Assembly (NCBI GenBank): GCA_022768805.1
Contig: JALELB010000032.1
Coordinates: 30,216-94,215 of the forward strand
Length of the DNA: 64,000 nucleotides
Reading direction: 5' to 3'
DNA from: Ruminococcus sp.
Lineage (GTDB): Bacteria; Bacillota; Clostridia; Oscillospirales; Ruminococcaceae
In this document: one piece after another, positions 33,564 to 41,988 of the stretch
Layout: the number at the start of each line of letters is the position of its first letter
Numbering within the stretch: the stretch's first letter is position 1
Translations under genes and position numbers: made by a program
The notes under the pieces: generated by a model
The model's database searches: none
Told to the model about the DNA's origin: nothing
Seen by the model: only the letters and a program-made list of their open reading frames with translations

Positions 33564-35026
33564 TTTGCAGCTCCTCCCTCCGGCTTTGCCGGGATCACGG
33601 TAAAGCCCTGTTCAAAGGCATCCGCTGCCTGGATCAGGGTTGCCTCGTCAAAGCGTCTGCCGATCAGGGACATGCCGATGGGCATCCCCGCCTTGTTGTA
33701 GCCGCAGGGGGTGCTGATGGCCGGCAGGGACGCAATATTCACCGTCACCGTGCAGATATCCGCCGTGTACATCTTCACCGGATCCTGATCCTGCTGGCCG
33801 ATGGGGTAAGCCACCGTAGGCGCAGTGGGGGTGAGAATGATGTCTGCGGTCTGGAAGATCCGGTCGTATTCCTGGATAAATTCCTGCTTGAGGGCCAGGG
33901 CCTTCCGGTAATATGCATCGTAATAGCCGCTGGACAGGGCGTAGTTTCCGAGAAGAATCCGGCGCTTGACCTCGTCTCCGAAGCCCCGGCTCCGGCTGTC
34001 CCGGATCATCTGGTCAAAGGTCTTGCCCTCGCCCCGGAGGCCGTATTTGATGCCGTCAAACCGGGACAGATTGGAGGCAGCCTCCGCAGAGGCAATCAGA
34101 TAATAAGCCGCAACCGCATATTTCAGGGTGGAGATGGAGCAGTCCACCAGCTCCGCCCCCATGGATGCATAGGTCTTGGCGGCGGCAAGCACCGCTTCCT
34201 TAACCTCGTCGTCCACAGCCTCCCCGTAGAATTCCTTGGGCAGAGCAATCTTCATGCCCTTCAGGGACTTGCCCACTTTTTCGTTGAAATCCGGCACCGG
34301 CTGAGCCGCAGAGGTGGCATCCCTTGGGTCCTGTCCGGCGATGGCGGAAAGGAGAATGCCGCAGTCCCTTGCGCTGTGGGCGATGGGGCCGATCTGATCC
34401 AAAGAGCTTGCAAAGGCAACCAGCCCGTACCGGGACACTCTGCCGTAGGTGGGCTTGAGACCGGTTACACCGCAGAATGCGGCAGGCTGCCGGATGGAGC
34501 CGCCGGTATCGGAGCCCAGGGCAGCGGCGCAAAGGCCGGCGCTGACTGCTGCGGCGCTGCCTCCGGAGGAGCCGCCGGGCACACAGCTGGTATCATAGGG
34601 GTTCCGGGTCTTGGCAAAGGCGCTGGTCTGGTTGGAGCCGCCCATGGCAAATTCGTCCATGCTGGCTTTGCCCAGCATGACAAAATCCTGTGCCTTCAGC
34701 TTTTCCACAACCGTTGCGTCATAGGGGGGCACGAAATCCTCCAGCATCCGGGAGGAGCAGGTGGTGCGGACCCCGTCGGTGCAGAGGTTATCCTTAATCG
34801 CCAGGGGAATGCCCGTCAGAGGGGCTGCGTTGCCGGCGTCAATCCGGGCCTGGGCCTTCTGGGCCTGGGCACGGGCCTCCTCCGGGGTTACGGTAATGTA
34901 GGAAAGCAGTGTATCGTCCACTGTGCGGATCCGGTCAAGATATGCATCCGCCAGCTCCGGGGCGCTGATGCTCCGGCTGTCCAGCAGCTGCCGCAGCCCG
35001 GTCAGCGAGGTGTTCTGTAAATCCAT
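33560..35026 (-). CDS. gatA: Asp-tRNA(Asn)/Glu-tRNA(Gln) amidotransferase subunit A
   Basis: The 488-residue glutaminase subunit belongs to the amidase-signature family. The catalytic Lys is in GIPLAIKDNLC, and the Ser pair and nucleophile are in PGGSSGGSAAAVSAG and GSDTGGSIRQPAAFCG. It releases ammonia from glutamine for GatB. It lies 22 nt after gatC and overlaps gatB. Confidence 0.97.
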   Translation of the reverse strand: MDLQNTSLTGLRQLLDSRSISAPELADAYLDRIRTVDDTLLSYITVTPEEARAQAQKAQARIDAGNAAPLTGIPLAIKDNLCTDGVRTTCSSRMLEDFVPPYDATVVEKLKAQDFVMLGKASMDEFAMGGSNQTSAFAKTRNPYDTSCVPGGSSGGSAAAVSAGLCAAALGSDTGGSIRQPAAFCGVTGLKPTYGRVSRYGLVAFASSLDQIGPIAHSARDCGILLSAIAGQDPRDATSAAQPVPDFNEKVGKSLKGMKIALPKEFYGEAVDDEVKEAVLAAAKTYASMGAELVDCSISTLKYAVAAYYLIASAEAASNLSRFDGIKYGLRGEGKTFDQMIRDSRSRGFGDEVKRRILLGNYALSSGYYDAYYRKALALKQEFIQEYDRIFQTADIILTPTAPTVAYPIGQQDQDPVKMYTADICTVTVNIASLPAISTPCGYNKAGMPIGMSLIGRRFDEATLIQAADAFEQGFTVIPAKPEGGAAK

Positions 35027-35048
35027 AGTTCCAATCCCTTTCCGGTGT

Positions 35049-35327
35049 TTATTCCATCATTTTCGGCACCACATAGCAGTCATCCCGGGGCTGGGTATTC
35101 TGCTGCAGCCGGGCAGTGTCAAAGGAGGGCTGTGCTTCATCCTCCCGCAGTGCCTCATAGGGGATCTCGTTATGATCCCGAGTGTCGTCATAGGTCACGT
35201 CGTATTCCTTGACCGTATCCATCAGGGCAATGATGTCGTCCATCTGGGCGATGACAGCATCCTGCTGATCCTCTGGGTAATCGAGCTTGGAAAGCTCGCA
35301 CAGATGGGCAAGTGTTGTTTTATCCAT
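35049..35327 (-). CDS. gatC: Asp-tRNA(Asn)/Glu-tRNA(Gln) amidotransferase subunit C
   Basis: The 92-residue subunit clamps GatA to GatB. The start at 35327 (MDKTTLAHLCELSKLD) matches the GatC family; the long upstream frame is not coding. MDDIIALMDTVKEYDV is the conserved helix, and NEIPYEALREDE precedes the C-terminal tail. It is the first gene of the gatC-gatA-gatB-aspS operon. Confidence 0.93.
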   Translation of the reverse strand: MDKTTLAHLCELSKLDYPEDQQDAVIAQMDDIIALMDTVKEYDVTYDDTRDHNEIPYEALREDEAQPSFDTARLQQNTQPRDDCYVVPKMME

Positions 35328-35394
35328 AGAGCCTGTTCCTTTCCCCGGCAGACCGGTGTCCGCCGTGCATGCTGAGCGCATCATATTCTGTATT

Positions 35395-35423
35395 ATTATA
35401 CTACAAATCTGCGGGTATTGCAA
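35395..35423 (-). promoter_or_regulatory. gatC operon promoter
   Basis: TTGCAA (35418-35423), 17-bp spacer, perfect TATAAT (35395-35400). Confidence 0.8.
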
Positions 35424-35470
35424 GCATTTTGCCCAGATTTCCGCCGGACAGGAGCATGATACAAAAGAAA

Positions 35471-35501
35471 AGAGCAGCCCCGCTGCCTGCGGAGCCGCTC
35501 T
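35471..35501 (-). terminator. Rubrerythrin operon terminator
   Basis: AGAGCGGC/GCTGCTCT (one G-U pair) with TTTTCTTTT on the minus strand. Confidence 0.75.
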
Positions 35502-35542
35502 GTTGTGTTTTTCCGTACCTGATCCGCCAGGATCCGGCTGCA

Positions 35543-36199
35543 TCAATAATTCTCTGCGCTGACTTCAAAATAGCTCTGGGGATGTGCACAGGTGGGGCAG
35601 ATCTCCGGGGCCTTGGTGCCTACTACAATGTGGCCGCAGTTCCGGCACTCCCAGATCTTGACCTCGCTCTTTGCAAATACCTGAGCGGTTTCCACGTTCT
35701 TCAGCAGTGCCCGGTAGCGCTCCTCGTGGTGCTTTTCAATGGCAGCAACCAGCCGGAATTTCTTTGCCAGCTCCGGGAAGCCCTCTGCATCGGCGGTCTT
35801 GGCAAAGCCCTCGTACATATCGGTCCACTCGTAGTTCTCGCCCTCTGCGGCAGCTGCCAGGTTCTCAGCGGTGGAGCCGATGCCGTTCAGCTCCTTGAAC
35901 CACATTTTTGCGTGTTCCTTTTCGTTGTCTGCGGTTTTCAGGAACAAAGCCGCAATCTGCTCAAAGCCTTCCTTCTTGGCCTTGGAGGCGAAATAGGTAT
36001 ACTTGTTTCTTGCCTGGGACTCACCTGCAAAGGCAGCCTCCAGATTCTTTTCGGTCTGGGTGCCCGCATAGGGGTTCTTGGGTGCTTCTTCGATGGCAAT
36101 CAGATTCTCGCCGCTGGCACCGCAGACAGGGCAAACTGCCTGTGCGCCATCCGCTACTTCAAATTCCTTGCCGCAAAGAATACATCTGTACTTTTTCAT
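35543..36199 (-). CDS. rbr: Rubrerythrin with rubredoxin-like centres at both ends
   Basis: The start at 36199 follows AAAGGA and gives 218 residues. An N-terminal rubredoxin-like knuckle ([16 protein letters not shown]) precedes the diiron four-helix domain, with Glu/His motifs including EKEHAKMWF and EKHHEERY. It ends in a second rubredoxin domain ([17 protein letters not shown]). It reduces peroxide in anaerobes. It is cotranscribed with desulfoferrodoxin, giving a superoxide-to-peroxide-to-water route. Confidence 0.94.
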   Translation of the reverse strand: MKKYRCILCGKEFEVADGAQAVCPVCGASGENLIAIEEAPKNPYAGTQTEKNLEAAFAGESQARNKYTYFASKAKKEGFEQIAALFLKTADNEKEHAKMWFKELNGIGSTAENLAAAAEGENYEWTDMYEGFAKTADAEGFPELAKKFRLVAAIEKHHEERYRALLKNVETAQVFAKSEVKIWECRNCGHIVVGTKAPEICPTCAHPQSYFEVSAENY

Positions 36200-36222
36200 G
36201 TTCATCCATTCCTTTCTGTATT

Positions 36223-36600
36223 TTATGCTTTCCATAATCCATGCAGATTGCAGTAGGCATATACAGCCTCCACCGCATCTCCGTCACAGATTGCAAAACA
36301 TACCTTTGGCTTATCCCCGGGCTTCAGCAGCTTTCTCTGATTGCCCTGTTTAGTCTGCAGGGATACCCATTCAATAAAATGCTCCGGCTGCATCGGGTGC
36401 TCCACCGAGCCGACCTGTACGGTAACCATGCCGTTTTCCACGCTGTATACCGGTACATGCTTCTCCCGGGCAGCGTCCGTGGTTCCGGGGATCAGCTCCG
36501 TCATCTTCTGACCGCAGCACATAACCGGTACGCCGGTTTCCTTGACTACTGCGATGATTTTCCCGCAATGGGGACAAATGTAGAATTTCTGTTCCATCAT
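36223..36600 (-). CDS. dfx: Desulfoferrodoxin (superoxide reductase)
   Basis: The 125-residue protein has the N-terminal desulforedoxin centre (CPHCGK and the adjacent CC) and the neelaredoxin catalytic iron site. The site residues are [15 protein letters not shown], His in EHFIEW and the C-terminal CNLHGLW. It reduces superoxide to peroxide without producing oxygen. Two adjacent ATG codons (36600, 36597) are possible starts behind AAGGAG. It lies between the NifX-like gene and rubrerythrin. Confidence 0.95.
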   Translation of the reverse strand: MMEQKFYICPHCGKIIAVVKETGVPVMCCGQKMTELIPGTTDAAREKHVPVYSVENGMVTVQVGSVEHPMQPEHFIEWVSLQTKQGNQRKLLKPGDKPKVCFAICDGDAVEAVYAYCNLHGLWKA

Positions 36601-36609
36601 ACCGCTCCT

Positions 36610-37014
36610 TTACTGACTGAGCCTGTGGCTGCCGCAGCCCTGGGCGCCGCAGGTGTGACCGTTTTCTCCATGCTCCTGATGGTGATGACCGCAGGAAACC
36701 GCCGGGTTATAAACCAGGGTTCCCTGTAACAATGCGTTGACCGCATCGTCCGCACTGCCGCTGACGCCGCCGTACAGCCGAATCCCTGCCTGGGCAAGGG
36801 CAGTCCGGGCGCCGCCGCCGATTCCGCCGCAGATCAGCGCATCCACCCGGTTTTCCGCCAGCAGCCCTGCAAGGGCCCCGTGGCCGCTTTCACCGGCAGA
36901 AAGCAGCTGCTGCCGGACAATACTTCCCTCCTCCGTATCATACAGCTTGAACATGGCCGTATGCCCGAAGTGCTGGAAAATCTGTCCGTTTTCATAGGTC
37001 ACTGCAATTATCAA
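36610..37014 (-). CDS. NifX/NifB-family (dinitrogenase iron-molybdenum cofactor) protein
   Basis: The protein of about 134 residues has the FeMo-cofactor biosynthesis fold: IIAVTYENGQIFQHFGHTAMFKLYD and ICGGIGGGARTALAQAGIRLYGGVSGSADDAVNALL are conserved blocks. The His/Cys-rich C-terminal tail (CGHHHQEHGENGHTCG) probably binds metal. TTG at 37014, 9 nt after AGGA, is preferred; a GTG at 37038 lacks a Shine-Dalgarno sequence. No nif genes are present, so a role in iron-sulfur handling with the oxygen-defence genes is more likely. Confidence 0.85.
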   Translation of the reverse strand: MIIAVTYENGQIFQHFGHTAMFKLYDTEEGSIVRQQLLSAGESGHGALAGLLAENRVDALICGGIGGGARTALAQAGIRLYGGVSGSADDAVNALLQGTLVYNPAVSCGHHHQEHGENGHTCGAQGCGSHRLSQ

Positions 37015-37088
37015 CAATGCGCTTCCTTTCCGAGGCACCGGTATCCGAAGACTGCAAAAGCCCCAGCCTTCCGTCCCTCATACTACAC

Positions 37089-37117
37089 ATTATAATGCAG
37101 AAAATCCGAAAAGTCAA
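37089..37117 (-). promoter_or_regulatory. Promoter of the NifX-dfx-rbr operon
   Basis: TTGACT (37112-37117), 17-bp spacer, TATAAT (37089-37094). It overlaps the last codons of the LysR gene. Confidence 0.75.
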
Positions 37118-38031
37118 CACCCCGCCGTGCCGGAATCCGTATCCTCCGAAAGCCCCGGAACAGGGCATAATCCGCTGTTTTTCCAGGCGTCAAAGACCTT
37201 AACTGCATATTCCGAATAAGGCGTGTCAAGATAAACATAATGAAATGCCCGGGTCACCTCCCAGCCCTCCACACGGAACTCTGCCAGCGCCGGATTGGCT
37301 GCGCCCACGGCACGGTAGGCAAAGGTGATCCCGGCGTTCTGCGCCAGCAGAGCCGTCATAAGGCCGAAGCTGCTGACGGTACAGATACGGGCAAACTCCC
37401 CCAGAGCATGGCTGTTTGCATGCAGCAGCTGCCGGAGAATATTCCGGGTTCCGCTGCCCTCCTCCCGGAGCAGCAGGGTGTTGCTCCAGATTCGGTCCAG
37501 GGGCACGGTCCGGTTGGCAAAGGGATGCCCGGCGGCGCAAAGTCCCACAAAGGGCTCCTGCCGGTACAGCCTGGAGGAATACCGGCTCCGGTCGAAATTC
37601 CCCTCAACCAGGGCGAAATCTATCCTGCCCCCGGAAAGGGAATCCAGCAGGGCTTCCGTATTTTCCACAGAAACAGAAATCCTGTTTTCCGGGTCAGCCA
37701 GAAATGCAGCCACATGGGAGCCGATCACATATTCCCCGATGGTTTTCGTGGCGCCTATGGAAAGCTGCAGCCCGCCCCTCCGGTTAAGCTCCCCCTTCAG
37801 CTTCTTTTCCTGGTACAGCACATTCTCCGCACAGCGCTTCAGCAGCTCCGCTTCCTTTGTCATCACCAGGCGCCGGTGGTCATAGCGGAACAGCTTGCAG
37901 CCGTACCGGGCTTCGAGAAAATGAATATGCTGGGTGACGGCAGGCTGGGTCATATGCAGCAGCTCCGCAGTCCGGCGATAGTTCATCACCCGGCAAAGGG
38001 TCAGAAAGGTTTCCACTCTGGTATCAATCAT
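37114..38031 (-). CDS. LysR-family transcriptional regulator
   Basis: The 305-residue protein starts at 38031 behind AAGGAG. The N-terminal winged helix (RTAELLHMTQPAVTQHIHFLE) is followed by a periplasmic-binding-like effector domain (about 90-295). It is divergent from a YeiH-family exporter, the same pairing as the known YeiE/CysL-type regulators, so it probably activates that gene. Two palindromes in the shared intergenic region are the likely binding sites. Confidence 0.93.
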   Translation of the reverse strand: MIDTRVETFLTLCRVMNYRRTAELLHMTQPAVTQHIHFLEARYGCKLFRYDHRRLVMTKEAELLKRCAENVLYQEKKLKGELNRRGGLQLSIGATKTIGEYVIGSHVAAFLADPENRISVSVENTEALLDSLSGGRIDFALVEGNFDRSRYSSRLYRQEPFVGLCAAGHPFANRTVPLDRIWSNTLLLREEGSGTRNILRQLLHANSHALGEFARICTVSSFGLMTALLAQNAGITFAYRAVGAANPALAEFRVEGWEVTRAFHYVYLDTPYSEYAVKVFDAWKNSGLCPVPGLSEDTDSGTAGC

Positions 38032-38041
38032 AAAGGCTCCT

Positions 38042-38091
38042 TGATAAATTAAAGTTATCACATGATAGAAAATGATAATTTGATTTTATCA
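38042..38091. promoter_or_regulatory. Twin palindromic LysR operators
   Basis: TGATAA-N7-TTATCA occurs twice, at 38042-38060 and 38073-38091, each perfect. The centres are 31 bp apart, about three helical turns, placing both on one DNA face. The second site overlaps the -35 of the exporter promoter. Confidence 0.8.
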
Positions 38092-38108
38092 GAAATCTGT
38101 GCTAAAAT
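38080..38108 (+). promoter_or_regulatory. Promoter of the YeiH-family gene
   Basis: TTGATT (38080-38085), 17-bp spacer, extended TGCTAAAAT (hexamer 38103-38108). Confidence 0.7.
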
Positions 38109-38137
38109 CAAGAGGAAGAAAGACAAAGGAGAGTATT

Positions 38138-39169
38138 ATGGAAAAGATCAAATACGCAGGAAAATTACTGCCCGGCTTTGCCATGGCCCTGGTCATCGCA
38201 GCAATCGCCAAGCTGCTGGAGGGGCTTTTGCCCATTCACCTGATCGGCGCATCGGTGATTGCCCTGTTCATCGGCATGATCCTGAATCACTTCTGGAAGC
38301 CGAACCGGCTCTTTGCCACAGGGCTGAAATTCACATCCAAGAAAATCCTGAAATTTGCCATCATCCTGCTGGGGGCAAGCCTCAACATCCGCATTGTGCT
38401 GGAGGTGGGGAAGCTGTCCCTCTGCGTTATGGTATTCACCCTGCTGACCTGCTTCGGCATCGGCCATTTCGTGGGCAGGGCACTGAAGATCAACTGGAAG
38501 CTGTCCAACCTGATTTCCGCCGGCACCGGCATCTGCGGCGGATCCGCCATTGCGGCCATTGCCCCGGTGATTGACGCAGACGACAGCGACATTGCCTATG
38601 CCATGTCCGCCACCTTCCTGTTCGATATGGCTATGATTGTGCTGTTCCCGATTATGGGGCAGGCTATGGGGCTGACCGATATGGCCTACGGGCTCTGGGC
38701 AGGCACGGCGGTGAATGACACCTCCAGCGTGGTGGCGGCAGGCTATGCCTTTTCCGAGGCGGCAGGGGACTTTGCCACCATGGTGAAGCTCACCCGCACC
38801 CTTTCCATCATCCCCACCGTCATTGCCTTTGCCCTGATCTCCGCCCATCTGAAGCGGAAGGAGGCCGGTGCCGGCGGCACCGCAGTCAAGGCGGAATTCC
38901 GGCTTGTAAAGGTGATCCCCTGGTTCATTCTGGGCTTTCTGGGACTGGCGGTTATCAACAGCTTCGGCCTCATTCCCGCAGGCGTATCCGCCGGCATGAA
39001 GGACATCAGCAAGTTCCTGATGATTGCAGCCCTTGCAGCCATCGGCCTGAACACCAGCTTCAAGGATATGAAAAAGTCCGGCTTTGCCCCCATGCTTCAC
39101 GGCTTCATCATCTCCCTGCTGGTGGTTGTGGTGGCCATTGCAGTGGAATACTTTATGGGCATTGTCTGA
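38138..39169 (+). CDS. YeiH/UPF0324-family putative sulfate (sulfite) exporter
   Basis: The 343-residue membrane protein has about ten helices. The family blocks LIGASVIALFIGMIL, GASLNIRIVLEVG, GTGICGGSAIAAIAPVI and GTAVNDTSSVVAAG are all present. The start at 38138 follows AAAGGAG. The family is annotated as a putative sulfate exporter, and some members are linked to sulfite or sulfonate metabolism through adjacent LysR genes. The substrate is not proven from sequence. Confidence 0.92.
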   Translation: MEKIKYAGKLLPGFAMALVIAAIAKLLEGLLPIHLIGASVIALFIGMILNHFWKPNRLFATGLKFTSKKILKFAIILLGASLNIRIVLEVGKLSLCVMVFTLLTCFGIGHFVGRALKINWKLSNLISAGTGICGGSAIAAIAPVIDADDSDIAYAMSATFLFDMAMIVLFPIMGQAMGLTDMAYGLWAGTAVNDTSSVVAAGYAFSEAAGDFATMVKLTRTLSIIPTVIAFALISAHLKRKEAGAGGTAVKAEFRLVKVIPWFILGFLGLAVINSFGLIPAGVSAGMKDISKFLMIAALAAIGLNTSFKDMKKSGFAPMLHGFIISLLVVVVAIAVEYFMGIV

Positions 39170-39183
39170 TCCAGCCCATCCAG

Positions 39184-39209
39184 CCGCCGGCTTTGTCCGG
39201 CGGTTTTTT
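39184..39209 (+). terminator. Terminator of the YeiH-family gene
   Basis: CCGCCGG/CCGGCGG stem followed by TTTTTT. Confidence 0.9.
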
Positions 39210-39220
39210 ACGTCCGGCTG

Positions 39221-40531
39221 TTACTCCGCCGTATCAATCACCTGCCGCAGCAGGGGCTGCAGCACCGGCCGCTCCTCCCCAATGGGCATGGCGGCGGTTA
39301 CCCGGGCGGCAGCGGCGGAGAAATCCGTTACGCCGGAGGCATACAGGGTGGCAAGGGCCGTGCCCGGTGTCACCGGATCCCCCACAGCGCAGTGCAGCTT
39401 CAGCCCGGCTGCCGGATCCAGCACATCCTCCGCCCGGCGTCTGCCCGCCCCAAGCTCCATAGCCGCCAGTCCCATTTCCTCGCTGGCAATCCGGGTCAGG
39501 TATCCGCTTCTGTCCGCTCTGACCGTAAAGCTGTTTGCAGCCTGGGGCAGCCGCTCCGGATGCTCCGTCACGGAGGGGTCGCCCCCCTGGCACCCAATCA
39601 TCCGGGCAAGCCGGTCCAGAGCCTCTCCGGAATCCACCGCACGCTCCGCCGCTGCAAGGCACTCCTCCAGGCTCCCCTTGCCGCACATCACCAGCATATG
39701 GGCAGCCAGGGTCAGGCTCAGCTGCCCCAGGGGGGTGTGCCGCTCACCCTGCAGCACGGAAATGGCCTCCGCCACCTCGATGGCATTCCCCACGGCGCTG
39801 CCCAGGGGCATGTCCATATCCGTTACCACCGCCCGGCACCGCTTGCCTGCCAGCTTTGCCGTCCGCACTATAGCCTGACCCAGCTTCACTGCCTCCTGCT
39901 CCGTTTTCATAAAGGCGCCGCTGCCGGTTTTCACGTCCAGCAGGATACGGTCCGCACCCATAGCCAGCTTCTTGCTCATGATACTGGCACAGATCAGGGG
40001 AATGCTGTCCACTGTGGCGGTCACATCCCGCAAAGCATACAGCTTCTTGTCCGCCGGCACCAGATGGCCGCTCTGGGCCACCACGGCGCAGCCCGCCCGG
40101 TTCACGGTGTCGATGAACTGTCCGTAGGGGATGGCTGTGGAAAAGCCCGGAATGCTCTCTAGCTTGTCGATGGTGCCCCCGGTATGCCCCAGCCCTCTGC
40201 CGGACATTTTCGGCACATAGCCTCCGCATGCCGCCACCACCGGCGCCAGAATCAGGGTGGTCTTGTCTCCCACCCCTCCGGTGCTGTGCTTGTCGGCGGT
40301 GACGCCCCGGATGCCGGACAGATCCATTTTATCTCCGGAATCCCGCATGGCCATGGTAAGCTCCAGGGTTTCCTCCGGGGTCAGGGACTGAAAGCACACC
40401 GCCATCAGCCAGGCGGAAAGCTGATAGTCCGGAATATCCCCGGAAACGCAGCCCGCCACCAGAAAGCGGATCTCCGCCCCGGTCAGGGGCTCTCCCCGCC
40501 GGGTCTTCATAATCAGATCATATGCACGCAT
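39221..40531 (-). CDS. pdp: Pyrimidine-nucleoside phosphorylase
   Basis: The start at 40531 has AAAGGAGGG 6 nt upstream and gives 436 residues. MRAYDLIMKTRRGEPLTGAEI is the family start; DKHSTGGVGDKTTLILAP binds phosphate and KTGSGAFMKT is a further signature. The enzyme cleaves uridine, thymidine or deoxyuridine with phosphate. The reading frame continues upstream through the neighbouring gene without a stop, but that part is not coding. Together with deoD it points to nucleoside salvage. Confidence 0.94.
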   Translation of the reverse strand: MRAYDLIMKTRRGEPLTGAEIRFLVAGCVSGDIPDYQLSAWLMAVCFQSLTPEETLELTMAMRDSGDKMDLSGIRGVTADKHSTGGVGDKTTLILAPVVAACGGYVPKMSGRGLGHTGGTIDKLESIPGFSTAIPYGQFIDTVNRAGCAVVAQSGHLVPADKKLYALRDVTATVDSIPLICASIMSKKLAMGADRILLDVKTGSGAFMKTEQEAVKLGQAIVRTAKLAGKRCRAVVTDMDMPLGSAVGNAIEVAEAISVLQGERHTPLGQLSLTLAAHMLVMCGKGSLEECLAAAERAVDSGEALDRLARMIGCQGGDPSVTEHPERLPQAANSFTVRADRSGYLTRIASEEMGLAAMELGAGRRRAEDVLDPAAGLKLHCAVGDPVTPGTALATLYASGVTDFSAAAARVTAAMPIGEERPVLQPLLRQVIDTAE

Positions 40532-40584
40532 GGCAATCCCTCCTTTTTTTACAGCATACCACAACCGGGGGAAAATAGCAACAA

Positions 40585-40617
40585 AAAACGCAGAAGGCAC
40601 AAAGCCCTCTGCGTTTT
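40585..40617 (-). terminator. Terminator of the SpoIID-like gene
   Basis: AAAACGCAGA/TCTGCGTTTT with an inner GGC/GCC; T-rich on the minus strand. Confidence 0.85.
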
Positions 40618-40623
40618 CTCTGT

Positions 40624-41712
40624 TTAATTGCCGTAGACGCATTCCATCTTCGGGGATTTCAGTCCCAGCATAGTGCGGAACTTGTTGCCCTTGACGGTAA
40701 CCTGGCCGTCTATGTTCACAAAGGAAACATAGCCGCCGGCACCGGTGGTAATGTTGATCCAGTTGGAAGGATCCCCGGAAAGCCGGATGCCGAATGCACG
40801 CTCCAGAATCTTTCTCATCTCCGCTGCGGAGTAGGTCTGGCGCACCCCGTAATAGGGGTCGCATGCTGCGTCAAATTCAGAATCCACACTTCTCAGGTAC
40901 GGAATATCCGCAGTAAATACATCGCTGCAGGATGCGGATGCGCCGCCGGAGGAAGCGTAGAAGCTGGTCAGTGCGTAGGAGCCGTTATAAAGAAGCGCCT
41001 CCCCCAGCACGGATTCCACCGCGCTGATTACATTTGCCGGAGGATTGGCCTTGAGCCGCAGGTCGTGGCCGTTGTTGCCGTGATACTTGATATAGGTGTA
41101 GGCTGCAACTGCCTGTGCCTTCATGGCCTCCGGGTTCATGGTGCTGCCGACCTCGTTGTAAACGACCTGGGATACCAGATCCAGTACGCTGCCGCTCACA
41201 CCAGCCACCGTAATGGTTTCGGTACCTGCCAGTCCGGTGTTAGAAAGGCTGGTACCCGGGTAATAATGTGCAAGAATCTGCTGATAGTTCATTCCTGCAT
41301 AGCTTGCGTAATAGTTGGCGCCGTTTTGGCTCATACCAACTCCGTGGCCGTAGCCGTATGTGGTAATCACAAAGGTTCCCGGCTCCGGGTTTGCTGCGCC
41401 CAGCTGGACTGCCTGAGGCGGGTCTTTTTTCTCGCTCTCGTCAGTCTTTATATCTGCAATGTCATCGTCCGTAACCGTTTCGTCGGTATCGGTCCATTCA
41501 TAGCTCACGGGCGTCAGGCTCGCGTCATAGTCCGACAGCTCAGCCTTCCACCAGTTTGTTACTTCATATTCCTCCACAGAGCACGTGTTCTGAAGTTCAA
41601 GTGTTTGTTCCGCAGCCGTTGCACCCGTTGCCGGCACTGCAGCCACTGTTACATAGCTGAACAGCAATGCAAGCGCCGCTGCGACACTTTTAATTCGTTT
41701 TCGAACTTGCAT
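40624..41712 (-). CDS. Secreted SpoIID/LytB-domain protein with permuted motif order
   Basis: The start at 41712 (362 residues) has GGAG 6 nt upstream; a Met four codons earlier is the alternative. A signal peptide (about 1-34) and an acidic linker precede the domain. The GHGVGMSQ motif (122-129) and HYYPGTSL come first. The catalytic-Glu block NEVG...EAMKAQAVAAYTY (Glu187, 195-207) and LRSVD follow, and the protein ends at LGLKSPKMECV. In SpoIID and LytB the GHGVGMSQ segment is C-terminal, so this looks circularly permuted. The family includes lytic transglycosylases acting on denuded glycan. Confidence 0.85.
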   Translation of the reverse strand: MQVRKRIKSVAAALALLFSYVTVAAVPATGATAAEQTLELQNTCSVEEYEVTNWWKAELSDYDASLTPVSYEWTDTDETVTDDDIADIKTDESEKKDPPQAVQLGAANPEPGTFVITTYGYGHGVGMSQNGANYYASYAGMNYQQILAHYYPGTSLSNTGLAGTETITVAGVSGSVLDLVSQVVYNEVGSTMNPEAMKAQAVAAYTYIKYHGNNGHDLRLKANPPANVISAVESVLGEALLYNGSYALTSFYASSGGASASCSDVFTADIPYLRSVDSEFDAACDPYYGVRQTYSAAEMRKILERAFGIRLSGDPSNWINITTGAGGYVSFVNIDGQVTVKGNKFRTMLGLKSPKMECVYGN

Positions 41713-41988
41713 ATTAATCTCCATCTCGCCGATGAAATCATCGGATTAAATTTCCCCCAAGATGTTGGAAGCGGGGATTGAAATAAACTCAGTCGATAAC
41801 TGTTCCTCCATTCACATATTGCCTTCATTTTGCGCCGCATTCACAAAGCTGTCCGTTTTGAAAACGTGAACGCTCATGTGCAAAATGCGTCCGGTCGTTG
41901 CTTTTGTGTTTGCTCAACACTGCTGTCCCTTGCCGGGAGCCGGCTGTCCTGGGGATCACCGTGCACTCTCGTCCGTGCCCCGGTTGAT

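Noticed and set aside
36610-37014. Nitrogen fixation locus
   Set aside because: Only a NifX-type domain is present, next to oxygen-defence genes; no nitrogenase or nif assembly genes.
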